A program made the translations under genes and the position numbers. A stretch of DNA of 64,000 nucleotides from NCBI RefSeq assembly GCF_013350005.1, contig NZ_JABVWW010000008.1, positions 1 through 64,000 on the forward strand, in the 5' to 3' direction. This DNA comes from Methylocystis silviterrae (GTDB lineage Bacteria; Pseudomonadota; Alphaproteobacteria; Rhizobiales; Beijerinckiaceae). The first letter of the stretch is position 1; the number at the start of each line of letters is the position of its first letter. This document shows, one piece after another, positions 44,414 to 52,261 of this stretch. The notes under the pieces are model-generated. The model ran no database searches. It was given only the letters and a program-made list of their open reading frames with translations, and had not been told where the DNA came from.

Positions 44414-45441
44414 ACGAAGCCCGGATCCATCTCGACGGCGCCATCGAGCCAGGGCGGCGTCGGCAGGTTTTGGCTGCGCAGGAAGTCGGCGTTGAAGAGC
44501 TTTGAGGCGTATCTTGCGCCGCCGTCGCACAGCACGGTCACAATCGTATTGCCGGGCCCCATATCGCGCGCCAGTCTGATGGCGCCCGCGACGTTGATTC
44601 CCGAAGAGCCCCCCAGCAACAGGCCCTCCTGCTCGGCGAGATCGAATACGATGCGCAGCGCCTCGTCATCGGGGATGCGATAGGCGACGTCGACCGGCGC
44701 GCCCTCGAGATTGGCGGTGATCCGGCCCTGGCCAATCCCTTCCGTGATGGATGAGCCCTCAGCCTTCAACTCGCCGGTCGTGTAATAGGAATAGAGCGCC
44801 GCACCAAAAGGATCGGCCAGCCCGATCTTCACATCCGGATTTCTCTCCTTGAGCGCCATGCCGACGCCGGCGAGCGTGCCGCCGGTGCCGCAGGCGCAAA
44901 TGAAGGCGTCCACCGCGCCCTCCAGCGCTTCGTAGATTTCGGGCCCAGTGGTGGTGAGATGCGCGACGCGGTTGGCGACATTGTCGAATTGATTGGCCCA
45001 GACGGCGCCGTTCGGCTCTTCCCTGGCGAGGCGCTCGGCGAGGCGGCCGGAAAGCTTCACATAATTATTGGGGTTGGCGTAGGGAACCGCAGGCACTTCG
45101 ACGAGCTGCGCGCCCTGCAGGCGCAGCATGTCCTTCTTTTCCTGGCTCTGAGTCTCGGGAATCACGATCACCGTGCGGAAGCCGAGCGCGTTCGCGACGA
45201 GCGCGAGCCCGATGCCGGTGTTGCCGGCGGTGCCTTCGACGATCGTTCCTCCCGGCTTCAACAACCCTTTCGCGCGCGCGTCTTCGACGATGGACAGCGC
45301 CGCGCGGTCCTTGACGGAGCCGCCCGGGTTCATGAATTCGGCCTTGCCGAGAATGCGGCAGCCGGTCGCCTTCGAGGCGCCGTGCAATTCAATGAGCGGC
45401 GTGCGCCCGATGGCTTCTATGACGCTGGAGGCGACGGTCAT
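44410..45441 (-). CDS. cysK: Cysteine synthase A
   Basis: A 343-residue PLP enzyme that makes cysteine from O-acetylserine and sulfide. AIGRTPLIELHGASKATGCR starts it. GGSVKDRAALSIVEDARAKG carries the PLP Lys. EGTAGNTGIGLALVANALGF is the substrate loop, ACGTGGTLAGVGMALKE binds the phosphate, and LLLGGSSGINVAGAIRLARD follows. The protein is about 25 residues longer than the common CysK, mainly at the C-terminus (AKLFNADFLRSQNLPTPPWL). The epimerase gene ends 30 bp upstream on the same strand, so they may share a transcript. Confidence 0.93.
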   Translation of the reverse strand: MTVASSVIEAIGRTPLIELHGASKATGCRILGKAEFMNPGGSVKDRAALSIVEDARAKGLLKPGGTIVEGTAGNTGIGLALVANALGFRTVIVIPETQSQEKKDMLRLQGAQLVEVPAVPYANPNNYVKLSGRLAERLAREEPNGAVWANQFDNVANRVAHLTTTGPEIYEALEGAVDAFICACGTGGTLAGVGMALKERNPDVKIGLADPFGAALYSYYTTGELKAEGSSITEGIGQGRITANLEGAPVDVAYRIPDDEALRIVFDLAEQEGLLLGGSSGINVAGAIRLARDMGPGNTIVTVLCDGGARYASKLFNADFLRSQNLPTPPWLDGAVEMDPGFV

Positions 45442-45471
45442 TGATGATTCCTGGCGAGTGGCGGTTCGTTC

Positions 45472-46356
45472 CTAGCCGACCGGCGGCTCCCGCTCAAAGG
45501 CGAAAATCGCGCCATGCCGCGCCTGCGCGCCCGGCGCCAAAATTCGCATCGAGGGCTTTTCGTAGAGATCGCCGTAAAAGTCGTCCGGATCGCCATGGCC
45601 TGTCCAGGGCTCTATGCACAGATAAGGGGCGGGCGGCAGCGTCCAAAATCCGACATGGGGGAAATCGTCGAGCGTGACCGAAAGACGCGCGCCTTCACCA
45701 TTGTCGAACACCAGGCCGTGGCTCGCAAGATTGAGAAAGCACAGCGCGTCGCGGGTGAACATTTCTGGTTCGAGCGGCAGTCGCCGGCCGACAAGCGGCG
45801 TTTTGCGGATGGGTTTCGAGAACAGCCCGCCCGGTCCGATGATGGGAACTTCGGCGCGCTCGGCCTTCTCGAATATGATCGTATGCGGCGAGGAAGAGCC
45901 GGCGAGCGGCCAGCGAAAGGCGGGATGCAAGCCGCAGGCGTAGGGCAGGGGCCGCGAGTCGGCGTTTGTGACGATGAGAGCATTTTCGAGCGCCCCGGCG
46001 CAAAGCTGGAACTCCACTTCGAACCGGAAGGCGAAGGGATAGAGCGCGCGGGTCTCGGCGTCGTCGACGAGCGCGAGGCGCAGATAGTCGTCGCGCCGCT
46101 CGGCGACGTCGAAGCGCTTTTTCCAGGCGAAGCCATGGAGAGCAAGCGGATAGGTCTCGCCCTCGACGCGCACGCGGCCGTCGCGCGTCCAGCCGACGAC
46201 AGGAAACAGCACGGGCGCGGTCTGGTCCCAGACCTTGGGGTTCTTCGCCCAGATCATGTCGACTCCCCGCGCGCGCCAGCTCGAAAGCTCCGCGCCGAAC
46301 GCCAGGATCTCCGCGCCGTCGCCAGAGGAATGGGTGAGCCGAATCGCGTCGGTCAT
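45472..46356 (-). CDS. Aldose 1-epimerase family protein
   Basis: A 294-residue beta-sandwich protein of the galactose mutarotase/LacX-type family. The conserved segments are MIWAKNPKVWDQTAPVLFPV, LALHGFAWKKRFDVAERRD (His in HGFA), FELCAGALENAL-like strands, PYACGLHPAFRWPL (second His) and CIEPWTGHGDPDDFYGDLYE (catalytic Glu). The length is normal. The sugar is unknown. ATG 46356 is the first start; the cysK gene lies 30 bp downstream. It is divergent from the MarC gene. Confidence 0.88.
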   Translation of the reverse strand: MTDAIRLTHSSGDGAEILAFGAELSSWRARGVDMIWAKNPKVWDQTAPVLFPVVGWTRDGRVRVEGETYPLALHGFAWKKRFDVAERRDDYLRLALVDDAETRALYPFAFRFEVEFQLCAGALENALIVTNADSRPLPYACGLHPAFRWPLAGSSSPHTIIFEKAERAEVPIIGPGGLFSKPIRKTPLVGRRLPLEPEMFTRDALCFLNLASHGLVFDNGEGARLSVTLDDFPHVGFWTLPPAPYLCIEPWTGHGDPDDFYGDLYEKPSMRILAPGAQARHGAIFAFEREPPVG

Positions 46357-46521
46357 GGGTCAATTCCATCGTGAGACACAAATCCAAGCGAATGCTGACA
46401 AAATCAGCGCGACCTCCAGTGCGGCGCTTGAGCGGCGGCGCCCGCCGCAATAAGGTCGCGCCGCCACGCCGCCATACCCGCCACGCATGTTGGCGCAGCG
46501 CAACGCCAATGAGAAGGCCTT

Positions 46522-47211
46522 ATGAACAGCAGTCTCGTCTCGGACATCGGCGCCGGAGTTTTCAGAACCGAGTTGACGCTCTTTTTCTCGACGTTCACGA
46601 CGCTGCTGGCGGTCATCAATCCTTTTGAGGTGCTACCGGTCTTCCTTCTGCTTCTGCGCGATAAGAGCAACCAGGAGCGCGGTCGCGTGGCCTTCATGGC
46701 CTGTCTCTATGCGTTGCTGCTGATCCTCTTCTTCTTGTTCTTTGGCGCGGTGATCTTAAAAATCTTCGGCGTCTCGCTCAGCATGGTGCGCATCGCCGGC
46801 GGGATCGTGCTGATGAAGATCGGCTTTGAACTTTTTTTACCCTCGTCGGACGGCGACGGAACGCCGGCGTTTGCCCGATCGACGGGCAATATCGCCTTCA
46901 TGCCGCTTGCGATGCCGCTCATGATCGGCCCCGGCCCGATCGCCACCGTGCTCGGGATGATGGCCACGGTGGAGCACTCGTCCCACGAGGCGTTGGCGTT
47001 CGGCGTCATCCTCGGCGCGATCTTTCTCGCCGTGGGCGTCACTTACGCGTGCCTCGCCTTCGCGACGCGGTTGACCACAACGCTGGGGCCGCTGGGGATT
47101 GACGCGGCGACCAGGATCGTCGGCTTCTTCGTCTCGGCGATGGGCGTATCGTTGATCTTCAACGGCGTCATGGACGCGCTTCGGTCGGCAGGCTTTGGCG
47201 GCTTGCATTAG
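46522..47211 (+). CDS. MarC family integral membrane protein
   Basis: A 229-residue inner-membrane protein with six helices. FFSTFTTLLAVINPFEVLPV, with the NPF motif, is the MarC N-terminus. RVAFMACLYALLLILFFLFF, VRIAGGIVLMKIGFELF, PLAMPLMIGPGPIATVLGMM (with the second PLxxPLxxGPG motif) and the final DAATRIVGFFVSAMGVSLIF complete the family. Despite the name, no drug-resistance role is proven. AAGG lies before ATG 46522. It converges on the lipase-fold gene 17 bp away. Confidence 0.9.
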   Translation: MNSSLVSDIGAGVFRTELTLFFSTFTTLLAVINPFEVLPVFLLLLRDKSNQERGRVAFMACLYALLLILFFLFFGAVILKIFGVSLSMVRIAGGIVLMKIGFELFLPSSDGDGTPAFARSTGNIAFMPLAMPLMIGPGPIATVLGMMATVEHSSHEALAFGVILGAIFLAVGVTYACLAFATRLTTTLGPLGIDAATRIVGFFVSAMGVSLIFNGVMDALRSAGFGGLH

Positions 47212-47228
47212 CCGCTCTTCGTGCAAGG

Positions 47229-48419
47229 CTAGAGGCTGCGCAGGGTCTCGCCGAGCCTCAGATAGATCTCCCGATGCGCGTCGCGCAGCCCGGGAACCCA
47301 TGGTTTGAGCCGGGCGCCGACGACCGCGTCGAAATGGTCGAAGCGTTGTCCGATGGCTTTGTCGAGATATTCGTAATACCAGCGCCCCGGCTTGAGTCTT
47401 TGGCGTTTGAAAACGCCTTCGCCTCCCACCGGCTCTTCCCGCGCCGTGAAGGGATATCTTTGCGAGATGACGCTCACCGCGCCATCATTGGGCCGCCACT
47501 GCGGCAGCGAAAGGTCGCCGCCGCCCCAACCGACGATCGGCGCCTTGGCGAAGTTCGCCTCGCGCGCCTGGTAGAGCGCCGGCTGCCAGAGAATGGGATG
47601 GATCGTCGGGTCGGGCCGCCAGGTCTTGGTGAAAAAGCCGTATGCGCGAACATGTGTGGCGTTGGTCACCAGCGACAGATAATAGGTGCCCGGATGCGAT
47701 CTGAACCGGGCGTTGGCCTTGCGGCAGCCCTGCAGCGTCATGTCGAAGGCGAGATTGTCCTCGCCGGCGACGAAGGCGCCAGCGTCCAGACGCGCCATCG
47801 CCGCTTTCGCGTCGGCTTCGCCGTCGGTCCATTGGTCGAGATGGAGATCGAAGGGCTTGCGCATGGCGCTCGGCACGCCGGCGGCCATTCCGAGAAAATT
47901 GAATGATTCCGCAATGAACCGGCTCGGCCTGCGCTTGAGCCGCCCGTCTTCACGGTCGCAGCCGAAGCCGTACGGCAGCAGTGAGCCGTTGATGGCGCCG
48001 GCGACGCTGATCACCCCTTCCACCCAGTCGGCGTTGGTTCCGCGCTCCCAGAAATCGCTTGCGAGCAGCGCCTGCAACTGCATGGCGGTCTGGGCGCCTG
48101 CGCCATGGCCGACGAGGATCACCGGGTTCTCCGCCGACCAACCGGGCGCAAAAGGGTCCGCATATTCGCGCGAATAGCGGGCGTGGCGGGCCTCATCGCT
48201 ATGCCGGGCGCCATAGTCCACGCGTCCGCCGGCAATCTGAGCGAATAGCTCGCAGGCGCGATCATGGAAGGAGCTGACCGGACCTACCTTCGCTTCGTGA
48301 ACCGCGAAGGGTTCGCCGAACTCATCGAGCGCGTCGCCCCAATAGGGAAGTCCGAACTCTTGAGGCCCCCAGCCGAAGAAATCATGCACGAAAATAATAT
48401 GAGTGGATTTGAGCGCCAT
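47229..48419 (-). CDS. Family I.5 lipase homologue with Gly in place of the catalytic Ser
   Basis: A 396-residue alpha/beta-hydrolase resembling the zinc-containing Geobacillus/Staphylococcus lipases. VHDFFGWGPQEFGLPYWGD, VGPVSSFHDRACELFAQIAG, GGRVDYGARHSDEARHARY and LDQW line up with that family. The zinc ligands appear kept (Asp53, His73, His79, Asp195), as do the catalytic Asp (NDG, Asp312) and His (DHFD, His362). The nucleophile elbow, expected AHSQGG, is GHGAGA: residue 106 is Gly (codon GGC, 48102-48104). Hydrolysis at the usual Ser is therefore not expected. No signal peptide is present. It is the last gene of an operon with a tyrosinase-like gene 42 bp upstream. Confidence 0.8.
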   Translation of the reverse strand: MALKSTHIIFVHDFFGWGPQEFGLPYWGDALDEFGEPFAVHEAKVGPVSSFHDRACELFAQIAGGRVDYGARHSDEARHARYSREYADPFAPGWSAENPVILVGHGAGAQTAMQLQALLASDFWERGTNADWVEGVISVAGAINGSLLPYGFGCDREDGRLKRRPSRFIAESFNFLGMAAGVPSAMRKPFDLHLDQWTDGEADAKAAMARLDAGAFVAGEDNLAFDMTLQGCRKANARFRSHPGTYYLSLVTNATHVRAYGFFTKTWRPDPTIHPILWQPALYQAREANFAKAPIVGWGGGDLSLPQWRPNDGAVSVISQRYPFTAREEPVGGEGVFKRQRLKPGRWYYEYLDKAIGQRFDHFDAVVGARLKPWVPGLRDAHREIYLRLGETLRSL

Positions 48420-48461
48420 CGCCGATCCGAAATTCGATAGAAAATCAAAGTGCTTCGGCGC

Positions 48462-49427
48462 TCAAATGAGCGCGTCATATTCATAAATTTCGCTCACGTC
48501 GAGCGTCTCGCGCGGAGTCGCGCTGCGACCGAGCGGCGAGCTGATCGGATCGTCGATGCGGTGACCCTTGAGATCCGCGCCGGCCTCCATATCGGGAACG
48601 TAGACGCGCCCATTTCGGGACATCCAGCTCTCCCAGAGGCGATCAATGTTGCAATGATTGAGAAAGAAAACCGGATCATTGGGCGACGAGCCAAGCAACA
48701 TCTCGCCGCCAATCCAGACGTGGACGAGATTGTGCATGGAGGTCGCGGAAACGCCGTCGTCGTTCATCCACCCTTCGATCCGATTGCGGAAGCTGTTCGC
48801 GTCGGCGTCCCAATCGGGCGAATCATAGGCCGGCAGCTCCAGCGCATTCGTCACATGCGCCGTTCTCGGCAGCGCGTCGGCGCTCACGCCAAAGGCGCGT
48901 CGGAGGCCGCGGTTCACCGAACGCAGCTCTCCGGAAATATTCGTGGAGATGCGCACTCTGAACGCGGACGGATCGCTTGCGCGAAACGCGAACGGGCCGG
49001 TAGCGACCGGATTTCCCTCGCCGCCCATGCAGTCGGCGCCCCAGATCGCAGCAGCGCTCTGCTCCTGTGGCGGCAGGTCGCCGTCTTCCGCCCAATCCCA
49101 ATAGGGCAGACCAAAATTCGCGTCGTTCAGAACCCGCTGGAGGTTCTGCTCGAAAACCATCAGCATCACACGGTGCCATGGCGCAAAAATTGGCCCGCGG
49201 TACGCCGAGTTTCGCTGCGCGGGGTTTCTGGGCGGCGTCTCGATCATCATTGCGGTGACGTGCCAGACCACGAAAAGATCGTAGGTGCTCACTGAGCGCG
49301 CCGCGCCGGGAATGCCGAATTCATCGGTCGCTCGGCCGGACGCCTCATTTTTCAAGAGTTTGACGCCTTCAATATATTGGTCTCGAACCCCTGGGTTCGT
49401 TGAAATGTTTCTTCGGACGACGGCCAT
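48462..49427 (-). CDS. Tyrosinase-family protein with an altered CuA site
   Basis: A 321-residue type-3 copper protein of the common central tyrosinase domain. CuA region: His56 (LFVVWHVTAM) and His85 (FAPWHRVMLMVFEQNL). Between them the family has a His nine residues before the PWH histidine, as in AHxGPxFLPWHR; here it is Tyr76 in SAYRGPIFAPWH (codon TAC, 49202-49200). CuB region: His232 and His236 (MHNLVHVWIGGEM) and His258 (DPVFFLNHCNIDRLWESW) are intact. No signal peptide is seen. AGGAGAG precedes ATG 49427. It lies between the HCH protein and the lipase-fold gene. Monophenolase or diphenolase activity is doubtful without the CuA His. Confidence 0.85.
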   Translation of the reverse strand: MAVVRRNISTNPGVRDQYIEGVKLLKNEASGRATDEFGIPGAARSVSTYDLFVVWHVTAMMIETPPRNPAQRNSAYRGPIFAPWHRVMLMVFEQNLQRVLNDANFGLPYWDWAEDGDLPPQEQSAAAIWGADCMGGEGNPVATGPFAFRASDPSAFRVRISTNISGELRSVNRGLRRAFGVSADALPRTAHVTNALELPAYDSPDWDADANSFRNRIEGWMNDDGVSATSMHNLVHVWIGGEMLLGSSPNDPVFFLNHCNIDRLWESWMSRNGRVYVPDMEAGADLKGHRIDDPISSPLGRSATPRETLDVSEIYEYDALI

Positions 49428-49464
49428 CGTCTCTCTCCTGAAAAATCAATGCTCGCCTGAAAAA

Positions 49465-49893
49465 TCAGTGCTCGTGTCTTGCACCTTTCTTGGCGGCGGG
49501 CCTGCTTTTGCGCGCAGGAGCGGGCCGGCGCTTGCGGCTCGCTGCGGGCCGGCTCTTTGTCCGGGCCGGCTTTCGCTCGAACTCCTCGGGAAATCCGTCG
49601 ATCAGCGCCCGCACCATGTCGACCGCCGACGCGGTCTGGTAGTTCGGCAATGAATGACAATGAACCTGGCCGGAGGCGTCGACGCCGAGCGGCGCGCGGA
49701 TTTTCCTTCCGTCGACCAGGATGTTGTAGGTCGTGACGATTTCGATCTCGTGGCCGCGATAGCTATCCTTGCGCACTGACTGCGCGCCGCCCGCGCCATG
49801 GCCGTCGTGCGCTGGCGCTTTGTCGCGGGCGCGCGTGAGATAGTCGCTGAGTTTGCGAGGGGCGGCGCCCGTCGTGAGCTTCTTGGTCTCCAT
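49465..49893 (-). CDS. Small protein with an HCH motif and a basic tail, tyrosinase operon
   Basis: A 142-residue protein. Residues 1-45 are flexible and charged (DGHGAGG at 30-36). Residues 46-105 look folded: RGHEIEIVTTYNILVDGRKI, then GVDASGQVHCHSLPNYQTAS and AVDMVRALIDGFPEEF. His78-Cys79-His80 could bind copper. Residues 106-139 are Arg/Lys/Ala/Pro-rich and resemble a histone-H1 or PhaF-like tail. I do not recognise the family. ATG 49893 is chosen because GGAGAG lies just upstream. It is the first gene of the three-gene operon, 37 bp before the tyrosinase gene. A copper-delivery (caddie) role like MelC1 is inference only. Confidence 0.65.
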   Translation of the reverse strand: METKKLTTGAAPRKLSDYLTRARDKAPAHDGHGAGGAQSVRKDSYRGHEIEIVTTYNILVDGRKIRAPLGVDASGQVHCHSLPNYQTASAVDMVRALIDGFPEEFERKPARTKSRPAASRKRRPAPARKSRPAAKKGARHEH

Positions 49894-50186
49894 AAGCTCT
49901 CCGCACAATTCCCGTTATGCAAATCCGACGAAGCTGTAGGCGCGAAGGCTTTAAGTGCTCGAAAAATCTACAAACTTCCGTCGAACGTTCGCCTCATCAA
50001 AACGGATTGGATTGGAAATTTTCCACCAGCATTATGACGCAGCCAATGGACAGTGATATCGAGTGAATTCCCAAGGCGTTAGAATTGATGAATTATTTGC
50101 GCCGCTCGGAGAGTCCCGCGCTCATCGCGATCGGAAGAGCTTGCGTCGCTTGCCGGCGAGGCTTAGCGATTCGATTTGAGGCCTCA

Positions 50187-51983
50187 ATGTCCGATTCGAT
50201 GGTTCCCGCCTTTCTTGGGGTCGAGCGCTCCGTGCTCGGTCGACGTTGGCGCGGGCGGCTCGACGCCAGAGGCGAGGCGCAGGCGCTCGCGCTGACCCAG
50301 GCGCATGGCATCGACGATTTCCTTGCGCGGGTGATCGCCGGGCGCGGCGTTACGGTCGCCGACGCCGCTGGCTATCTCGATCCCAAGCTGCGCGACCTCC
50401 TGCCGGACCCGTCGTCGCTGCGCGACATGGACGCCGCAACGAACCGGCTCGCGGACGCGATTGAAAAGTCCGAGCAGATCGCCGTTTTTGGCGACTATGA
50501 TGTCGACGGCGCCTGCTCCTCCGCTTTGCTCATCGACTTTTGGCGCGCGGCCGGCGCGCCGGAGCCCTTGCTCCATATTCCCGACCGGATCATCGAGGGC
50601 TATGGGCCGAACGTCGAGGCGATCCGCGATCTCGCGGCGCGCGGCGCGACTCTGTTGGCGACCGTCGACTGCGGGACCTCAAGTCACGAGGCGTTCGCCG
50701 TCGCGCGCGCGCTTGGCCTCGATGTGATCGTCCTCGACCATCATCAGGCACCGGAAATCCTGCCGGATGCGCTGGTCGTCAACCCCAACCGGCTTGATGA
50801 TCTTTCGGGGCAGGGGGCGCTCTGCGCCGCAGGGGTCGTTTTTCTTGTCCTCGTCGGATTGTCGAGGACGCTGCGCGCGCGCGGCTGGTGGAGCGACGAT
50901 CGACCGGAGCCGGATCTTCTCGCCGCGCTCGATCTCGTCGCGCTGGCGACAGTCGCCGACGTCTCGCCGCTGGCGCGGCTCAACAGGGCGCTCGTCGCCA
51001 AGGGTCTGATGGTGATGGCGGCGCGATCCCGTCCGGGGCTCGCCGCGCTGATGGACGCCGCCCGTTTGGATGGCCCGCCGCGCGCCTATCATCTTGGCTT
51101 CGCGCTCGGGCCGCGGATTAACGCCGGGGGTCGGATCGGCGACGCTGGCCTCGGCGCGAGGCTTCTCACCCTCGCTGACGGCGCGGAAGCGCGTCGCATC
51201 GCCAACGAACTGGACCGGCTGAATGGCGAACGACAGGTCGTCGAAAGGATGATTTTGGAGCAGGCGGTCGCCGAGGCGGAAGCGCAAGTGGCGGGCTCCA
51301 ATCGCCTGTCCTGTCTCGTCGTGCATGGGCAGGATTGGCATCCGGGCGTTGTCGGGTTGATCGCATCACGCTTAAAGGAACGCTTTAACACTCCAGCATT
51401 TGTTATTGCTTTCAATGGAGAATATGGAACAGGTTCGGGTAGGAGTTTAAGTGGTGTCGACCTCGGAGCGGCGGTGCGCCGCGCCGTCGATCTGGGCTTG
51501 GCGGTGAAGGGTGGCGGCCATGCGATGGCCGCCGGCGTGACTTTGGCCCGCGACAAGATCGACGACTTTCGCGCCTTTCTCGACGAGGCGCTGGCGGCGT
51601 CCGTCGAAGCCGCGCGTCTCGACGACGCGCTGGTTGTCGATGCGGCAGTCGCCGGACGAGGAGTCTGTCTCGAACTGCTGCGACGGGTGGAGCGAGCCGG
51701 TCCATTCGGGCAGGGCAACCCCGAACCTCTGTTTGCTCTGCCCGAGCAGCAGGTCACATTCGCTCAGACGGTTGGGGCCGATCATGTGCGCGCCCGTTTG
51801 CGTTCACGCGACGGCGCGACCGTTGACGCCATCGCCTTTCGCGCCGTGCATTCGCCGCTGGGCGAAGCGCTCTTGAGGGGGGACGGGGCGCAGCTTCACG
51901 TCGCGGCGAAACTGTCGCGCAATGTCTTTCGCGGCATCGAGCGCGTCGAGACGCGAATCGTCGATCTCGCGCGCGTTCAATGA
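50187..51983 (+). CDS. recJ: Single-stranded-DNA-specific exonuclease RecJ
   Basis: A 598-residue 5'-3' exonuclease of recombination and mismatch repair. The DHH domain has VFGDYDVDGACSSALLIDFW, ATVDCGTSSHEAFA and VIVLDHHQAPEILPDALVVN. GPRINAGGRIGDAGLGARLL is the next conserved block. The DHHA1 part has VVGLIASRLKERFNTPAFVI, then GTGSGRSLSGVDLG and VKGGGHAMAAGVTL. ATG 50187 is chosen; the frame upstream has no family match. The stretch 51371-51450 is unusually AT-rich (31 of 80 bases G or C by hand count) although the protein stays normal. It stands alone in the window. Confidence 0.95.
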   Translation: MSDSMVPAFLGVERSVLGRRWRGRLDARGEAQALALTQAHGIDDFLARVIAGRGVTVADAAGYLDPKLRDLLPDPSSLRDMDAATNRLADAIEKSEQIAVFGDYDVDGACSSALLIDFWRAAGAPEPLLHIPDRIIEGYGPNVEAIRDLAARGATLLATVDCGTSSHEAFAVARALGLDVIVLDHHQAPEILPDALVVNPNRLDDLSGQGALCAAGVVFLVLVGLSRTLRARGWWSDDRPEPDLLAALDLVALATVADVSPLARLNRALVAKGLMVMAARSRPGLAALMDAARLDGPPRAYHLGFALGPRINAGGRIGDAGLGARLLTLADGAEARRIANELDRLNGERQVVERMILEQAVAEAEAQVAGSNRLSCLVVHGQDWHPGVVGLIASRLKERFNTPAFVIAFNGEYGTGSGRSLSGVDLGAAVRRAVDLGLAVKGGGHAMAAGVTLARDKIDDFRAFLDEALAASVEAARLDDALVVDAAVAGRGVCLELLRRVERAGPFGQGNPEPLFALPEQQVTFAQTVGADHVRARLRSRDGATVDAIAFRAVHSPLGEALLRGDGAQLHVAAKLSRNVFRGIERVETRIVDLARVQ

Positions 51984-52261
51984 AGCCGAGAAGACTGTGG
52001 CGCCAGGGCCACATCTGTTTTCAATCTCGGTGCGCGCACGCTTTTAGAGGGCGAGTGTCGCATTTTGGTCTCATTCGCGACGCCTGCTGACGCCAGCGTA
52101 ACTGCGTTTAACGACAACTTCACACATCAACGAGACACTCCGCGGGTTGTGCCGCGCGGCGGTTCCACGTCGCGCCGAAAATGAAGGACGCGTCGCCGCT
52201 TATGGGGCGTGCTTCAGTGCAGTCGGCGGCGGATCGAAGTTTAGTGGCAAGGACTGTCTGG

